Of a stretch of 64,000 nt of DNA, positions 63,004 through 64,000 are shown piece by piece. Within the stretch, counting starts at the first letter, position 1. Each line of letters opens with the position of its first letter. The position numbers and the translations under genes were made by a program. The notes under the pieces were generated by a model that had not been told where the DNA came from, searched no databases, and saw only the letters and a program-made list of their open reading frames with translations. Source of the DNA: an uncultured Flavobacteriaceae bacterium (GTDB taxonomy: Bacteria > Bacteroidota > Bacteroidia > Flavobacteriales > Flavobacteriaceae); the NCBI GenBank assembly GCA_947500385.1, contig CANMSA010000005.1:186001-250000 (forward strand), in the 5' to 3' direction.

Positions 63004-64000
63004 TTACATCTCCAACGACTTCTTCAAATCATTGTCCATCAATAGTTCTTCCGGATTCTCAAGCGCTTCTTTTACGGCAACCAAAAACCCAACTGATTCC
63101 TTACCATCAATAATTCGATGGTCGTAGGACAGTGCCACATACATGATCGGCGCGATGGCGATGGCCCCATCTCTGACAATGGGCCTTTCCACAATATTGT
63201 GCATCCCCAAAATCGCGCTTTGCGGTGGATTGATAATCGGTGTACTTAACATGGAACCAAAAACACCTCCATTGGTTATCGTAAAGGTGCCTCCGGTCAT
63301 TTCATCAACCGTAATATCCCCATCTCGAGCGCGTAGTGCCAATCTCTTTACTTCAGATTCCACTCCTCTAAAGCTAAGATTTTCCGCATTCCTGATTACC
63401 GGCACCATTAAACCTTTAGGACCCGATACGGCAATACTAATGTCGCAAAAATCATAACTGATCATCTCCTTGCCGTCGATCATTGAGTTCACCGCGGGAT
63501 ACATTTTCAAAGCTCTTACCACTGCTTTTGTAAAGAAACTCATGAACCCAAGACTTACGCCATGCTTTGCTTTAAACGCTTCCTTATACTCTTTCCGGAT
63601 GGCAAAAATGGGCGACATATCTACCTCATTAAAGGTGGTCAACATAGCCGTTTCATTTTTGGCCGCTACCAAACGTTCCGCCACTTTTCTGCGAAGCATA
63701 GACAGTTTAGACCGGCTTTCTCCCCTAGAACCTCCGGCAGGGGTCCCCATGGAAGGGACCGCATTCACGGCATCGTCTTTGGTAATACGGCCATCTCTGC
63801 CCGTACCTTTTACCGAAGCGGAATCAATGCCCTTCTCATCCAATATTTTCTTCGCCGCCGGAGAGGCGGTTCCGGAAGCGTAGGTCTCTTTTGTTGCTAC
63901 CTTTTCGACCGGTTTTGGGGCTTTTTTCTCTTCGGCCTTCACTTCTTCCTTTTTCTCGGCCTTCGCAGTGCCTGCAGGTTTTTCCGCAGCCGTATCGATC
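63004..64000 (-). CDS. sucB: 2-oxoglutarate dehydrogenase E2 component (5'-truncated by window edge)
   Basis: Dihydrolipoyl succinyltransferase of the TCA-cycle 2-oxoglutarate dehydrogenase complex. The frame stays open to the right edge, and the GTG at 63942 is inside an Ala/Lys/Glu/Pro-rich linker, not a start. The visible part has the peripheral subunit-binding domain (SPAAKKILDEKGIDSASVKGTGRDGRI) in shortened form here as SPAAKKILDEKG and GTGRDGRITKDD, then the catalytic domain with the active-site DHRIIDG. The lipoyl domain lies outside the window. Succinyl rather than acetyl specificity is inferred from the overall likeness to bacterial SucB. Confidence 0.93.
   Translation of the reverse strand, partial: IDTAAEKPAGTAKAEKKEEVKAEEKKAPKPVEKVATKETYASGTASPAAKKILDEKGIDSASVKGTGRDGRITKDDAVNAVPSMGTPAGGSRGESRSKLSMLRRKVAERLVAAKNETAMLTTFNEVDMSPIFAIRKEYKEAFKAKHGVSLGFMSFFTKAVVRALKMYPAVNSMIDGKEMISYDFCDISIAVSGPKGLMVPVIRNAENLSFRGVESEVKRLALRARDGDITVDEMTGGTFTITNGGVFGSMLSTPIINPPQSAILGMHNIVERPIVRDGAIAIAPIMYVALSYDHRIIDGKESVGFLVAVKEALENPEELLMDNDLKKSLEM

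Noticed and set aside
63940-63942. GTG as start of the E2 gene
   Set aside because: It lies in the middle of an Ala/Lys/Glu linker that continues upstream in frame to the window edge; the lipoyl domain must be further upstream.
1-64000. CRISPR arrays, insertion sequences, prophage
   Set aside because: No regularly spaced direct repeats, transposase or integrase genes, or phage structural genes were seen.

Overview
The window looks like chromosome from a Flavobacteriaceae bacterium (Bacteroidota). The evidence is a type IX secretion (T9SS) sorting domain, a TonB receptor with a carboxypeptidase-like regulatory domain, DUF5916, GIN and DUF4097 proteins, ExbB/ExbD clusters with two ExbD types, an EF-Ts of about 320 residues, and promoters of the Bacteroidota form TTTG-N19-TAnnTTTG with few Shine-Dalgarno sites. 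The genus cannot be fixed from the sequence alone. No insertion sequence, prophage or CRISPR array was seen.

Layout. 1-7 kb: the 3' part of polA, two lipoproteins, a tiny T9SS-sorted protein and a large DUF5916 outer-membrane protein. 7-10.5 kb: the translation block rplM-rpsI, rpsB, tsf. Its S2 protein carries an unusual C-terminal helix-hairpin-helix tail, and its mRNA leader appears structured. 10.5-13.7 kb: a TonB-dependent receptor and a GIN-domain lipoprotein.

13.7-41.5 kb is the accessory region. It holds six serine hydrolases of the class C beta-lactamase/PBP-like family plus a truncated seventh, two S41 peptidases, and an ABC transporter whose permease is fused to an M1 aminopeptidase. 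Interleaved are regulators that are all membrane-linked: three AraC-type proteins with multi-spanning N-termini, two LytS-like kinase/LytTR regulator pairs, and one membrane LytTR protein without a receiver domain. The units repeat (AraC then S41 and/or hydrolase; kinase-regulator next to hydrolase operons), which suggests local duplication of an envelope-sensing and peptide/peptidoglycan-cleaving module. This is the best candidate for an undescribed system. 41.5-46.9 kb adds an ECF sigma factor, a HEAT-repeat anti-sigma factor, two DUF4097 proteins and an M61 peptidase.

47-64 kb returns to housekeeping genes: pyrH-frr, an MMPL/RND transporter, asnS, rpoN with a PAP2-like membrane gene, an exbB-exbD cluster with duplicated exbD pairs, tRNA-Ser(GGA), type I asparaginase, a TatD nuclease, a retropepsin-like protease, and the 3' part of the 2-oxoglutarate dehydrogenase E2 gene, which runs off the right end.
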